Under the pieces are notes generated by a model. It ran no database searches. It was not told the origin of the DNA and was given only the letters and a program-made list of their open reading frames with translations. The position numbers and the translations under genes are program-made. Shown here one piece after another: positions 1 to 6,190 of a stretch of DNA of 8,642 nucleotides. This stretch comes from Eubacteriales Family XIII. Incertae Sedis bacterium (GTDB lineage Bacteria; Bacillota_A; Clostridia; Peptostreptococcales; Anaerovoracaceae). Numbering within the stretch: position 1 is the first letter of the stretch; every line of letters begins with the position of its first letter. The stretch is from NCBI GenBank assembly GCA_031280075.1, contig JAITHG010000034.1, positions 1-8,642 on the forward strand, given 5' to 3'.

Positions 1-1374
1 CGGATGCGAGCCGAGCACCGCCATCAGTTCCTCGTTCTCATACGCCACCTTCGGCATGCGCCCCGTGAACATGTCCACCGGCGCGCCGACCGGGCGCTGG
101 ATCTCGCAGCGGTGCGGTACTTCAAAGGGATCCGTGCCCTGGTAGGGCAGCATGTAGACGGGCGTGAAGAGGTTCCATTCGAGCCACTTGGCGTGGTGCT
201 GCCCGGGCTTGCCCAGCCCCTGCATGCCCATGGCGATCGCCTGCAGGCGTGCGGGCTCCGTCGCGAAGGGTCCCCGGATGCCGGGCCCGCCGTTGCCGAT
301 CGTGAAGCTCGTGACCTTGGCGTGCCACTCGCGCGCCAGCGCCTTGATCGTCCACGGCGTGATGCCGCATTTTTCGCTCGCCCACTTCGGGGTCTTCGGC
401 GTGCCGTCCTCCGCCTTGCCGAGCACGTAGTCGAAGAAGCCTTCGTAGCCGACGGCGTGCGTCTCCACGTAGGACTTGTCGTACAGATCCTCCGTGAGCC
501 AGACGTAGATGACGGCGAGCAGCAGGGCAGCGTCCGTGTTCGGCTTGACCGGGATCCACTTGTCCGCCTGATAGACCCCCGACCAGTTCAGTGCCGGGTC
601 TACGTAGACGAACTTGTGCCCTAGGCTGTGCAGCCACTGGCTGAGCACGCTCGCCATGTAGCCGTCGAAGCCGACGGGTGTCGTCTCGGGGTCTGCGCCC
701 CAAAGCAGGAGCTGCTCGGCGTTCTTCGCGATGTCGGGCCAGATGTTGCCCGAGGGCTCCATCTCGCCGACGGGCTCGCCGCCCCAGACGTTCTTCGCAC
801 CCCAGGAGTAGCCTTCCCAGCTGTCCTGGTTGCGCATCTGGACGGTGTAGCCGCCTAGGATGGACAGCAGCTTGTTCATGCAGCCGTGGCTCGGCGCGAG
901 ATGCTTGCCCTCGCCGTGCATGTCCGCCTCGGCGAGCACGGCGCTCATGCCGTACTTCTCCCGCACGCGCAAAAGCTCAGCCGCGACGAGGCGCGATGCC
1001 TCCTCCCAGCTGATGCGGACGAACTTGCTCTTGCCGCGGTTCTGCGTGTTGCGCTCGCCCTCCGGATCCCAGTCGACCCGCTTCAGGGGGTAGCGCACGC
1101 GGTTTTCGGAGTAGACGCGTTTCTTATAAGAAAGGTAGTAGGAGGCGGGAAGGGAGTGCCCCGGCGGGTGGAACGTCCTGCCCTTCGCCTCTATCTTCCA
1201 AGGGTTCAGGCTTTCCCAATCGAAATTCTTGTCATAATAATAGGGACGAATGCGTGTGATCTTCCCGTCCTTCCCGGATTCGACAGAAGTCGGGGGACCG
1301 CTCTTGGGTCCCATTAGGCTCGCGCCCTTGATGACTGTCTTGTCGGCCTTGATATCGACTTTTCGTTGTGCCAT
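1..1374 (-). CDS. Molybdopterin oxidoreductase, pyrogallol transhydroxylase-like large subunit (C-terminus beyond window)
   Basis: This is the N-terminal 458 residues of a DMSO-reductase-family bis-MGD enzyme; the frame is open to base 1. No Cys cluster for a [4Fe-4S] centre and no Tat signal precede the fold, which suggests a cytoplasmic enzyme. Shared with the Pelobacter transhydroxylase large subunit, as I remember it, are a W-K-I-E-A-[KR]-G-[KR]-T-F segment (residues 59-68), GERNxQxRG (106-114), ISWEEA (121-126), Asp184-Ser185 in QDSWEG, WGADPET, and an L-G-K-P-G motif. In the known enzyme the Ser coordinates Mo and a nearby His (here probably His153) is catalytic. The ATG at 1374 has a strong GGAGGAGGG ribosome site at 1382-1390. 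The gene has its own promoter at 1477-1505. The substrate is unknown: related enzymes include transhydroxylases, acetylene hydratase and catechol dehydroxylases. The family is secure, the subfamily probable. Confidence 0.88.
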   Translation of the reverse strand, partial: MAQRKVDIKADKTVIKGASLMGPKSGPPTSVESGKDGKITRIRPYYYDKNFDWESLNPWKIEAKGRTFHPPGHSLPASYYLSYKKRVYSENRVRYPLKRVDWDPEGERNTQNRGKSKFVRISWEEASRLVAAELLRVREKYGMSAVLAEADMHGEGKHLAPSHGCMNKLLSILGGYTVQMRNQDSWEGYSWGAKNVWGGEPVGEMEPSGNIWPDIAKNAEQLLLWGADPETTPVGFDGYMASVLSQWLHSLGHKFVYVDPALNWSGVYQADKWIPVKPNTDAALLLAVIYVWLTEDLYDKSYVETHAVGYEGFFDYVLGKAEDGTPKTPKWASEKCGITPWTIKALAREWHAKVTSFTIGNGGPGIRGPFATEPARLQAIAMGMQGLGKPGQHHAKWLEWNLFTPVYMLPYQGTDPFEVPHRCEIQRPVGAPVDMFTGRMPKVAYENEELMAVLGSHP

Positions 1375-1456
1375 ATACCTGCCCTCCTCCAATTCTAGTA
1401 GTTCATTCCCCGGTGCGCGTGGCGCAAGAACCGGTGGCCGAACGGCCGCAGGCGTA

Positions 1457-1469
1457 GACAGTGCCTGTC
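1457..1469. promoter_or_regulatory. Operator-like dyad at the predicted start site
   Basis: GACAG and CTGTC form a perfect 5-bp dyad around a 3-base centre. It sits at about +1 to +14 of the promoter at 1477-1505, a typical position for a repressor site. No regulator gene is in the window, so the role is inferred. Confidence 0.3.
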
Positions 1470-1476
1470 AACGATT

Positions 1477-1505
1477 ATTTTATGCGAATCAAATCCTTGT
1501 TGCAA
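1477..1505 (-). promoter_or_regulatory. Sigma-70-type promoter for the molybdopterin oxidoreductase
   Basis: On the minus strand a -35 box TTGCAA (1500-1505) and a -10 box TAAAAT (1477-1482) are separated by exactly 17 bases (4/6 and 5/6 consensus matches). The start site would be near 1470, giving an untranslated leader of about 95 bases. The -35 box directly abuts the T-tract of the upstream operon's terminator, so this gene is insulated from it. The leader contains a GGCCG-AA-CGGCC dyad at 1436-1447. Confidence 0.6.
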
Positions 1506-1536
1506 GAAAAAGAAAGCGCTTCTATAAAGCGCTTTC
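1504..1536 (-). terminator. Intrinsic terminator of the SPFH/zinc-ribbon/TPM operon
   Basis: A perfect 9-bp stem (1512-1520 with 1528-1536) and a 7-base loop are followed on the minus strand by five T, C and two T. It lies about 40 bases after the TPM gene's stop codon. Each arm contains the palindrome AAGCGCTT, so the same DNA also resembles two cre-like operator cores. Confidence 0.8.
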
Positions 1537-1538
1537 CC

Positions 1539-1561
1539 ATTAACAAGGAATGCTTGTTAAT
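1539..1561. repeat. AT-rich perfect inverted repeat
   Basis: Nine-base arms, ATTAACAAG (1539-1547) and CTTGTTAAT (1553-1561), flank a 5-base loop. It lies between the TPM stop codon and the intrinsic terminator and has no T-tract of its own. It could be a 3'-end stabilising hairpin or a protein-binding site for the downstream promoter. Confidence 0.55.
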
Positions 1562-1574
1562 CAGCGAGACAAAA

Positions 1575-2486
1575 CTAGAACTTCCCGCTTTTTCCCGTAA
1601 AGCTTCCCCCGGACGACGAGGTGAAGTGCCCGCCTCCGCCTCCGCTGCTCTGCGGCTTGGGGCGGGCAGTCATGGTGAGGTTTCGGAAGAGGAAGATGTC
1701 CCTACTGCGCGTTACGCCGAAGCTGCCGTCGCGCACGTAGTTTGTCGCGCCCCGCTGCCTGCGTGCGGTCTTGAGCCGCGTCGCCCAGAAGACGACGACA
1801 CCTGCTGCCAAAAGTGCCGCCAGCAGGAGGGCGATGAGCACGCGCACCAGCGAGCCTTCGGAACCGCCGCCCAGGCCGTAGGCGCTCGATCCGAACCGAT
1901 AGCCGACGGGGGGGTTGGTCTCGGAGTAGGGAAGCCCCGCCTGGTAACGCAGGACGAAATCGTCCGCTGTATTGATGAAGCTGCTGAACGAGTCAAACCA
2001 CATGTCTTCCTTGAGCAGGGGAAGGATCTGATCCATGACGAAGGTCTGTGCTTCCTCGTCGAAGATGTTCTGCCCAAGCCCGTGTGAGGCGATGCCGTAA
2101 TCCCGACCTTCGGTGGCGATCAGCAGGATGACACCGTCCCGCGTCGAGTTCGTGCCGAAGTTGTACGCATCGTAGTATTCGGCGGCAAGTTCCCGCCCTT
2201 CGCTCCCGTCGAGGGAACGGACAGCAGCGATGACGACATCGAAATTCCGCTCCAGATGGATGGCGGTCAAGGTCCTGTTCAGCCCCTCGCGCTCCCCTTC
2301 CGTCAGGAGGCCAGCCGGATCGAGGATGAAGCTCGTTTCATCCTGAGCGGTGCCTGGCTCCTGTCCTGTGGCTGTCGCGAAGGCCACACTTGGCAGCAGC
2401 AGGAACGCTGTGAGCATGAATGCCACCAACAGCCTGCACAGGTGCCCCCTGCCTTTCTTATCCATTTCTGTTCTTCCAGTAAACAT
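1575..2486 (-). CDS. TPM-domain membrane protein, YdjH/YgcG-like
   Basis: This 303-residue protein has an N-terminal signal or anchor (about residues 13-38, ending near AFATA), then a TPM domain (about 53-180). The domain shows the usual DPAGLLTEGE start, a central DGVILLIA strand and a DYGIASHGLGQ segment. One transmembrane helix follows (about 213-235). The basic, Gly/Ser-rich tail ends in G-G-S-F-x-G-x-S-G-x-F, typical of the family. The TPM domain should face outside and the tail the cytoplasm. The frame extends further upstream, but that part overlaps the zinc-ribbon gene. I chose the ATG at 2486 because a GGAGG lies 9 bases before it; the ATG at 2465 has a poorer site. It is the last gene of the operon, 32 bases after its neighbour. 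TPM proteins are linked to envelope stress or protein quality control; biochemical activity is uncertain. Confidence 0.85.
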   Translation of the reverse strand: MFTGRTEMDKKGRGHLCRLLVAFMLTAFLLLPSVAFATATGQEPGTAQDETSFILDPAGLLTEGEREGLNRTLTAIHLERNFDVVIAAVRSLDGSEGRELAAEYYDAYNFGTNSTRDGVILLIATEGRDYGIASHGLGQNIFDEEAQTFVMDQILPLLKEDMWFDSFSSFINTADDFVLRYQAGLPYSETNPPVGYRFGSSAYGLGGGSEGSLVRVLIALLLAALLAAGVVVFWATRLKTARRQRGATNYVRDGSFGVTRSRDIFLFRNLTMTARPKPQSSGGGGGHFTSSSGGSFTGKSGKF

Positions 2487-2518
2487 AAAGCTCTTCCTCC
2501 CCAGGCGGTCGATTCCGT

Positions 2519-3604
2519 TCAAAACAGCAGGAGCGCCAGTGCGACAAATACGGCGGCCGCAGGCGCGAAGATCATCGCTGCCCATTTCAGCGCGGCTGTC
2601 ATGTCGAACGGCAGATCGCCGATGAATTTTCCTGTCTGGCCGTTCATGGCAAAGGTGTAGTTCTGCCCTTTCCAGCTTGTGTTCAGGAGCCAAACGGGCA
2701 GTAGACCGTAGCGGATGTATCCGTCCCGCAGGCGAAGGCTGCGGTTTCGGACGGAAACCGAACCGTAGCCGTGCGCTGTTTCCCGGAAGGCGGACTCCGT
2801 GCTTTCCGCTATGCGCTCGTCCACGCGCGGTCTCGCGACCGCTGCCTCCACGTCGTACTTGTTCGCGAGGTAGCCCGCCATGTAGGCCGACTGGAAATCC
2901 ACCGCCTGCGACCAGTCAAATGGTTCGATGGCTTCCATCAGCGTGTCGTCCATCTTCGAGGAGCCGTCCGCCGGCACGAGGTCGAAGGCGATGCTGCCTT
3001 CCCGTTCGAGCAGGTAGTGCGTCGTCTCCGTGTAGTTGTGCTCGCTGTCGCTCCATCGCCTGACTTGCTGCGCGTCGAAGTGGAAGCTTGCGTCCACCGC
3101 AGTGCTGAAGAGCCAGAAGGGGACGTAGATGCCCTTGATCTCATCCAGATGGTTCTCGTCCCGGAACGACCTAGGCACAAGGCGCTTGCCGATGCAGTGG
3201 CGACGCAGGGCATCCTTCGCGCGTTCCTTGTCCACCTTGAAGGGGATGATGAGGTTGGGGCGCAGCGTCCCGGCGAACGCGCCCGCGATGACGACGGGGC
3301 TGTCGCAGAAGGGGCAGTTCGTCGCGCCGAGGGTCTCGTCGCCCACGATCTCGCCACCGCAGGACTCGCAGCTGTAGACGTACAGCCCCTCCTGCTCCTG
3401 TGCCTGCCAACCGCCTGCCGTCACATTCCAGTCGAGGCGCTCGGCCTGATCCTGAGCCTGCTGTCTGTTTTGCGCATCATCCAGCTCCCGCAGGGACTCG
3501 ACGTTGAACTCGGCTTCGCAGTAGGGGCAGCGCAGGTTCTGTGCTTCTGCGTCAAAACTGATAGCGCCTCCACAATTGGGGCATTTCCAAGTAATCAGTG
3601 ACAT
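2519..3604 (-). CDS. Double zinc-ribbon membrane protein, YdjG-like
   Basis: This 361-residue protein has two zinc-ribbon knuckle pairs: Cys8/Cys11 with Cys26/Cys29, and Cys79/Cys82 with Cys97/Cys100. A Q/D/E-rich linker (about 38-58) separates them. The middle region has conserved-looking aromatic segments such as GIYVPFWLFS (158-167) and LLPVWLLNT (301-309), and the C-terminus is a hydrophobic anchor (about 340-361) ending right at the stop. Relatives are often mislabelled as primosomal or TFIIB-like, but the C-terminal anchor fits a membrane-associated scaffold better. The start at 3604 is 3 bases after the SPFH gene's stop and lacks a strong ribosome site, suggesting translational coupling. 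In B. subtilis a comparable zinc-ribbon protein, YdjG, works with YdjH and YdjI at the membrane with PspA (from memory). Confidence 0.82.
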   Translation of the reverse strand: MSLITWKCPNCGGAISFDAEAQNLRCPYCEAEFNVESLRELDDAQNRQQAQDQAERLDWNVTAGGWQAQEQEGLYVYSCESCGGEIVGDETLGATNCPFCDSPVVIAGAFAGTLRPNLIIPFKVDKERAKDALRRHCIGKRLVPRSFRDENHLDEIKGIYVPFWLFSTAVDASFHFDAQQVRRWSDSEHNYTETTHYLLEREGSIAFDLVPADGSSKMDDTLMEAIEPFDWSQAVDFQSAYMAGYLANKYDVEAAVARPRVDERIAESTESAFRETAHGYGSVSVRNRSLRLRDGYIRYGLLPVWLLNTSWKGQNYTFAMNGQTGKFIGDLPFDMTAALKWAAMIFAPAAAVFVALALLLF

Positions 3605-3607
3605 AAT

Positions 3608-4792
3608 TTACACCATATCCCCAGCGTCGAACCGGTCGCCGCATTCGGGGCAAAACTTCGGGGGAATCTTCGGATCTTCGGGCACCCAGCCGCATTTGTT
3701 GCAGCGGAAGAGCGCGTTTGCGGGGATTGCCCCCTGCTGTGCCGATTGCTGTTGCTGTGCTGCTTGCTGTGCCGCCTGCTGCTGCGCGGCCATGTCGAAA
3801 AGCTGCTGGGCATTCGTGCCGCCACCCGCCTGCTGTGCCATGTTCAGCCCGAGGAAGCCCATCATCGCGCCTGCCTCGTTCCCGGCGGCGGTGCGCATGG
3901 CATCCGACTGCGCGCTGACGAGGGTGGCGGCAGCCATCGAAGGGTCGCGCATGGTCGCGGTGCGCTGCAGTTCCTTGATGAGGTCCTCATCTTCTTTTGG
4001 AATGGTCACGGGGTTGATGGCGAAGGACTCGATGACGATGCCGCGCGTGCCCTTCCACTTGGTGGACAGCAGCCCGTTCAGCGCGTCCGCGAGCTCTTGG
4101 GCGTGCGCGGGCAGCGTGCTGTAGCGCACGCCCAGCCCGGACACCTTCGCGAGCGCCGGCTGCAGGGCGGTCATCAGCTCCGCCTTGAGCTGGCTGTCGA
4201 TCTCCTCCCTGCGAAACTCGTCCTGCACGGTCCCCGCGAGATTCGTGTAGAACAGCACGGGATCGACGATGCGGAACGAGTACTCCCCGTTGCAGCGAAC
4301 CGATGTATCGATGTCCAGCCCGATGTTCCCATCTACGACGCGGAAGGGGATGGGGTTTGGCGTGCCGTATTTGTTCCCCACGATCTCCTTCGTATTGAAA
4401 TAGTAGACGCGCTGATCCTTCGCCGCGCTGCCTCCGTATGCGAAACGCTCAGAGACCTGCTCGATGGAGGCATGGATGCTCTCGGAGAGATTGCCGCGAA
4501 AGATCGTCCGCTCCGAAGAGGCATCATAGGTGTAGCCACCCGGCTCGGCGCAGACCTCCGCGATCCGCCCGCCGTCGGTGATGACGACGCATTGCCCGTC
4601 CGCGACGACCACGCCCGAACCGGTCGTGATGACATTGTCCGAACCCTTCGTGTTCGAACCCCGCCCGCCGGTCGCGCGCCGCCCCTTCTGCATGAGCACG
4701 TCCGCTTCCATCGAATTGCAGCTGAAAAAGTCCACCCACTGGTCAGCAAGCGTCCCGCCTACGGCATCCTTGATTGCCTTGATAAGCCCCAT
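3608..4792 (-). CDS. SPFH-domain protein with C-terminal zinc ribbon, YdjI-like
   Basis: This 394-residue protein belongs to the SPFH/'virion core'-like family. It starts MGLIKAIKDAVGG, followed by WVDFF (19-23) typical of YdjI proteins. An SPFH/band-7-like region (about 25-270) includes DPVLFYTNL (177-185) and a GIVIESFAI segment (251-259). A Gln/Ala-rich low-complexity stretch (about 319-353) follows, then a zinc ribbon Cys364/Cys367-Cys381/Cys384. The ATG at 4792 has AAGGAGG 4 bases upstream (4797-4803); an upstream alternative at 4819 lies in a leader hairpin and lacks such a site. It is the first gene of the three-gene operon. In B. subtilis YdjI is a soluble partner needed to bring PspA to the membrane (from memory). 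No PspA gene is adjacent here. Confidence 0.85.
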   Translation of the reverse strand: MGLIKAIKDAVGGTLADQWVDFFSCNSMEADVLMQKGRRATGGRGSNTKGSDNVITTGSGVVVADGQCVVITDGGRIAEVCAEPGGYTYDASSERTIFRGNLSESIHASIEQVSERFAYGGSAAKDQRVYYFNTKEIVGNKYGTPNPIPFRVVDGNIGLDIDTSVRCNGEYSFRIVDPVLFYTNLAGTVQDEFRREEIDSQLKAELMTALQPALAKVSGLGVRYSTLPAHAQELADALNGLLSTKWKGTRGIVIESFAINPVTIPKEDEDLIKELQRTATMRDPSMAAATLVSAQSDAMRTAAGNEAGAMMGFLGLNMAQQAGGGTNAQQLFDMAAQQQAAQQAAQQQQSAQQGAIPANALFRCNKCGWVPEDPKIPPKFCPECGDRFDAGDMV

Positions 4793-4796
4793 AGTT

Positions 4797-4803
4797 CCTC
4801 CTT
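4797..4803 (-). promoter_or_regulatory. Ribosome binding site deciding the YdjI-like start
   Basis: AAGGAGG on the minus strand, 4 bases before the ATG at 4792. It fixes this start over the in-frame upstream ATG at 4819. Confidence 0.75.
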
Positions 4804-4819
4804 CCGGTACCCACGACAC

Positions 4820-4868
4820 CCGTCACCGCCTCCCTGACTGTCTGAGGCGATTCCTCTCCCTGTGACGG
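4820..4868 (-). promoter_or_regulatory. Two-part leader hairpin upstream of the YdjI-like operon
   Basis: Two nested perfect inverted repeats stack next to each other: CCGTCAC (4820-4826) with GTGACGG (4862-4868), and CGCCTC (4827-4832) with GAGGCG (4844-4849). Together they give 13 bp with an 11-base terminal loop and a 12-base bulge on one side. The structure ends 16 bases before the ribosome site and would begin a few bases after the predicted transcript start (about 4875). There is no T-tract, so it is not a simple terminator. A 5'-leader regulatory or stabilising role is inferred. Confidence 0.5.
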
Positions 4869-4881
4869 TATCCTTCCACTT

Positions 4882-4909
4882 ATTTTAACACTTTTCGCGT
4901 AGATTGGAA
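4882..4909 (-). promoter_or_regulatory. Candidate promoter of the YdjI/G/H-like operon
   Basis: On the minus strand TTCCAA (4904-4909) and TAAAAT (4882-4887) are 16 bases apart. The -10 is good, the -35 poor (3/6). The predicted start near 4875 falls just before the leader hairpin, which supports it. Confidence 0.4.
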
Positions 4910-5081
4910 GGGGATTGTTTCTGGATCAGTCATCTCATCACCTCATTTGCACCCAGTCAAGGCCGGAAGGTTTGGTGTGGGGTGTGATTTGTCGCATGAC
5001 ACAATCATTCGCATGGTAAAAATACACAGAAATCTCAATTTTAGTAAGGTTGTCATTTTGTCATCAACTCGTCAGAAGTGC

Positions 5082-5110
5082 TTGAGATCGTCTTATAGGG
5101 ATGGTATATT
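5082..5110 (+). promoter_or_regulatory. Strong sigma-70 promoter for a plus-strand small RNA
   Basis: TTGAGA (5082-5087) and TATATT (5105-5110) are separated by exactly 17 bases on the plus strand. The start site would be close to G5117, seven bases after the -10 box. It is one of the best promoter matches in the window and no plus-strand protein gene follows it. Confidence 0.65.
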
Positions 5111-5116
5111 AAGCTC

Positions 5117-5208
5117 GCAGGAAGACCGGGCGACCCGGATGGGTAGTCAAAGGAGTATCCTGCGCTGACAACACGGCATTCGGCGGAGAAACCGCCGAAT
5201 GCTTTTTT
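5117..5208 (+). ncRNA. Putative small structured RNA, unclassified
   Basis: A transcript of about 92 bases is bounded by a near-consensus promoter and a strong intrinsic terminator on the same strand. Its 5' half folds by a closing stem of 6-7 bp (5116/5117-5122 with 5158-5163/5164) that encloses a CCGGG-CGA-CCCGG hairpin (5126-5138) and an apparently single-stranded AAAGGAG (5149-5155, resembling a Shine-Dalgarno sequence). A short linker leads to the terminator stem. It is transcribed toward the 3' end of the endonuclease gene and stops 25 bases short of it. I do not recognise a known class: it does not match SRP, 6S, tmRNA or the common riboswitch consensus sequences I know. With no plus-strand gene downstream, a free-standing RNA is more likely than a riboswitch. 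A 9-codon frame at 5139-5168 has no usable ribosome site. Confidence 0.5.
5176..5208 (+). terminator. Strong intrinsic terminator on the plus strand
   Basis: A perfect 11-bp stem (5176-5186 with 5192-5202), rich in GC at its top, has the loop AGAAA and is followed by six T at 5203-5208. The T-tract is on the plus strand, so it serves a rightward transcript. On the minus strand the same stem follows the endonuclease stop but lacks a T-tract, so it would be a poor terminator for that gene. Confidence 0.85.
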
Positions 5209-5233
5209 CTTGCCAATCGGATCAGCTTTTCCT

Positions 5234-6190
5234 TCAGACACCCCACAGCTCATATGCGGTATACAGCTCTGGCGGCATTCCTTCAAGTTTCACATCGAAC
5301 TTCAGGCTCGCTTCCACTCGGCTTGATGCGCTGTGTATCCTCATATTGATCGACCAACCGTGATTGCATGTGACAATGATTGTATTTGTGGACTCTTCCT
5401 TAAAGGAGACATCCACGATGCGGGTTGGCAGCGACAACGGGGAGACGCGGGCAAGGGGGCGTGCCGCACCTGCATTTTTGTTGAGCGTACCGTCCAAGTT
5501 GAAAGCTTGGATCGTCGTTGTCCGGTTGCTGTCATGCGAGATTGCCTTATAGAAGTCGTTGCGACCCAACAAATACCGAATAAGGGAAGCTGGCGCGTCG
5601 GGGCATTCGGTTGCTATGCGCTCAAGTTCATTGCTGAAAGCGGTCAGGACGGGTATATATACGTCTGTTGCTTTATACTGCATGCTAGACCATAGCGCAC
5701 CCTCCCTTCTTTTTTCGGCAAGCCTGTCGAAAATCGGACTGATGGCATCGAAGTATCCCTGCGAGCATGGGACACCAAGCCATTCCTGCCCAAAATCTAT
5801 GTGTTTAGACAGGCGGCTATGCTTCACTGCCGAGTGGTTGTGCTTGCAGCTGATGCCTATTTCCCAAGCATTCTGCTGCCGTCTGATCAGAACATCCCGA
5901 ACGTCACCCCTTTGACCGGCAGCATCCTCCTGCAGCGATAGGTACAGCGGGGTGTTGCCTGCCGGGGTGACAAGCTGTGGCTCCAATCTCACGATATGCC
6001 TAATTGCCGCGACAGCCGCAGCGTCAAGAACCGCGCGCAAATCGTCGCCAATGCCATCGTAGAAGCCTCTTGCGACATCCAAGGATGTATTGTCAATTTT
6101 GCTGACCGGCTGTTCTTCTGCCAGCTGCTCGTATATCGCTTTGAGTACGGCATACTCAAACGATTTTCCCATTTCCGACTGTGTCGGCAT
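5234..6190 (-). CDS. Type II restriction endonuclease, HaeIII-like (predicted GGCC)
   Basis: This 318-residue protein resembles the HaeIII family as I remember it: an N-terminal KSFEYAVLKAIYEQL (9-23), YLSLQEDA (83-90), then GDVRDV (95-100), WEIGISCKHNHSAVKHSRLS (109-128), and a conserved WLGVPCSQGYFD (137-148). The candidate PD-(D/E)xK-type catalytic residues are Asp96/Asp99, Glu110 and Lys116, followed by a His/Arg-rich KHSRLS. HaeIII enzymes cut within GGCC; that specificity is inferred. The ATG shares one base with the methyltransferase stop codon (TAATG), so translation is coupled and endonuclease synthesis follows methyltransferase synthesis. The gene appears intact. Base composition is visibly less GC-rich than the flanking operons, consistent with horizontal gain. 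Confidence 0.8.
   Translation of the reverse strand: MPTQSEMGKSFEYAVLKAIYEQLAEEQPVSKIDNTSLDVARGFYDGIGDDLRAVLDAAAVAAIRHIVRLEPQLVTPAGNTPLYLSLQEDAAGQRGDVRDVLIRRQQNAWEIGISCKHNHSAVKHSRLSKHIDFGQEWLGVPCSQGYFDAISPIFDRLAEKRREGALWSSMQYKATDVYIPVLTAFSNELERIATECPDAPASLIRYLLGRNDFYKAISHDSNRTTTIQAFNLDGTLNKNAGAARPLARVSPLSLPTRIVDVSFKEESTNTIIVTCNHGWSINMRIHSASSRVEASLKFDVKLEGMPPELYTAYELWGV

Noticed and set aside
4..1317. Plus-strand and minus-frame reading frames inside the molybdopterin oxidoreductase (4-624, 122-703, 886-1317)
   Set aside because: The minus-strand frame open from 1374 to base 1 carries clear family motifs; the others are low-complexity shadows.
2487..2693. N-terminal extension of the TPM gene to 2693
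   Set aside because: It would overlap the end of the zinc-ribbon gene, places charged residues before the signal peptide, and ignores the GGAGG ribosome site before 2486.
2771..4837. Long plus-strand reading frames at 2771-3601 and 3746-4837
   Set aside because: They lie opposite the zinc-ribbon and SPFH genes, are Arg/Val/Asp-rich as expected for an antisense frame in GC-rich DNA, and show no domain or ribosome site.
4897..4930. SigW/ECF-like promoter (GAAAC, 17 bases, CGCG) before the SPFH operon
   Set aside because: Suggestive because the B. subtilis operon uses SigW, but the -10 element matches the CGTA consensus at only two of four bases and the spacer is one base too long.
4947..5168. 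73-codon plus-strand frame in the intergenic region
   Set aside because: It starts at TTG without a ribosome site, crosses the small-RNA promoter and has no recognisable domain.
5139..5168. Nine-codon leader-peptide-like frame inside the small RNA
   Set aside because: The nearest GGA is about 16 bases upstream, too far, and no plus-strand gene follows that it could attenuate.
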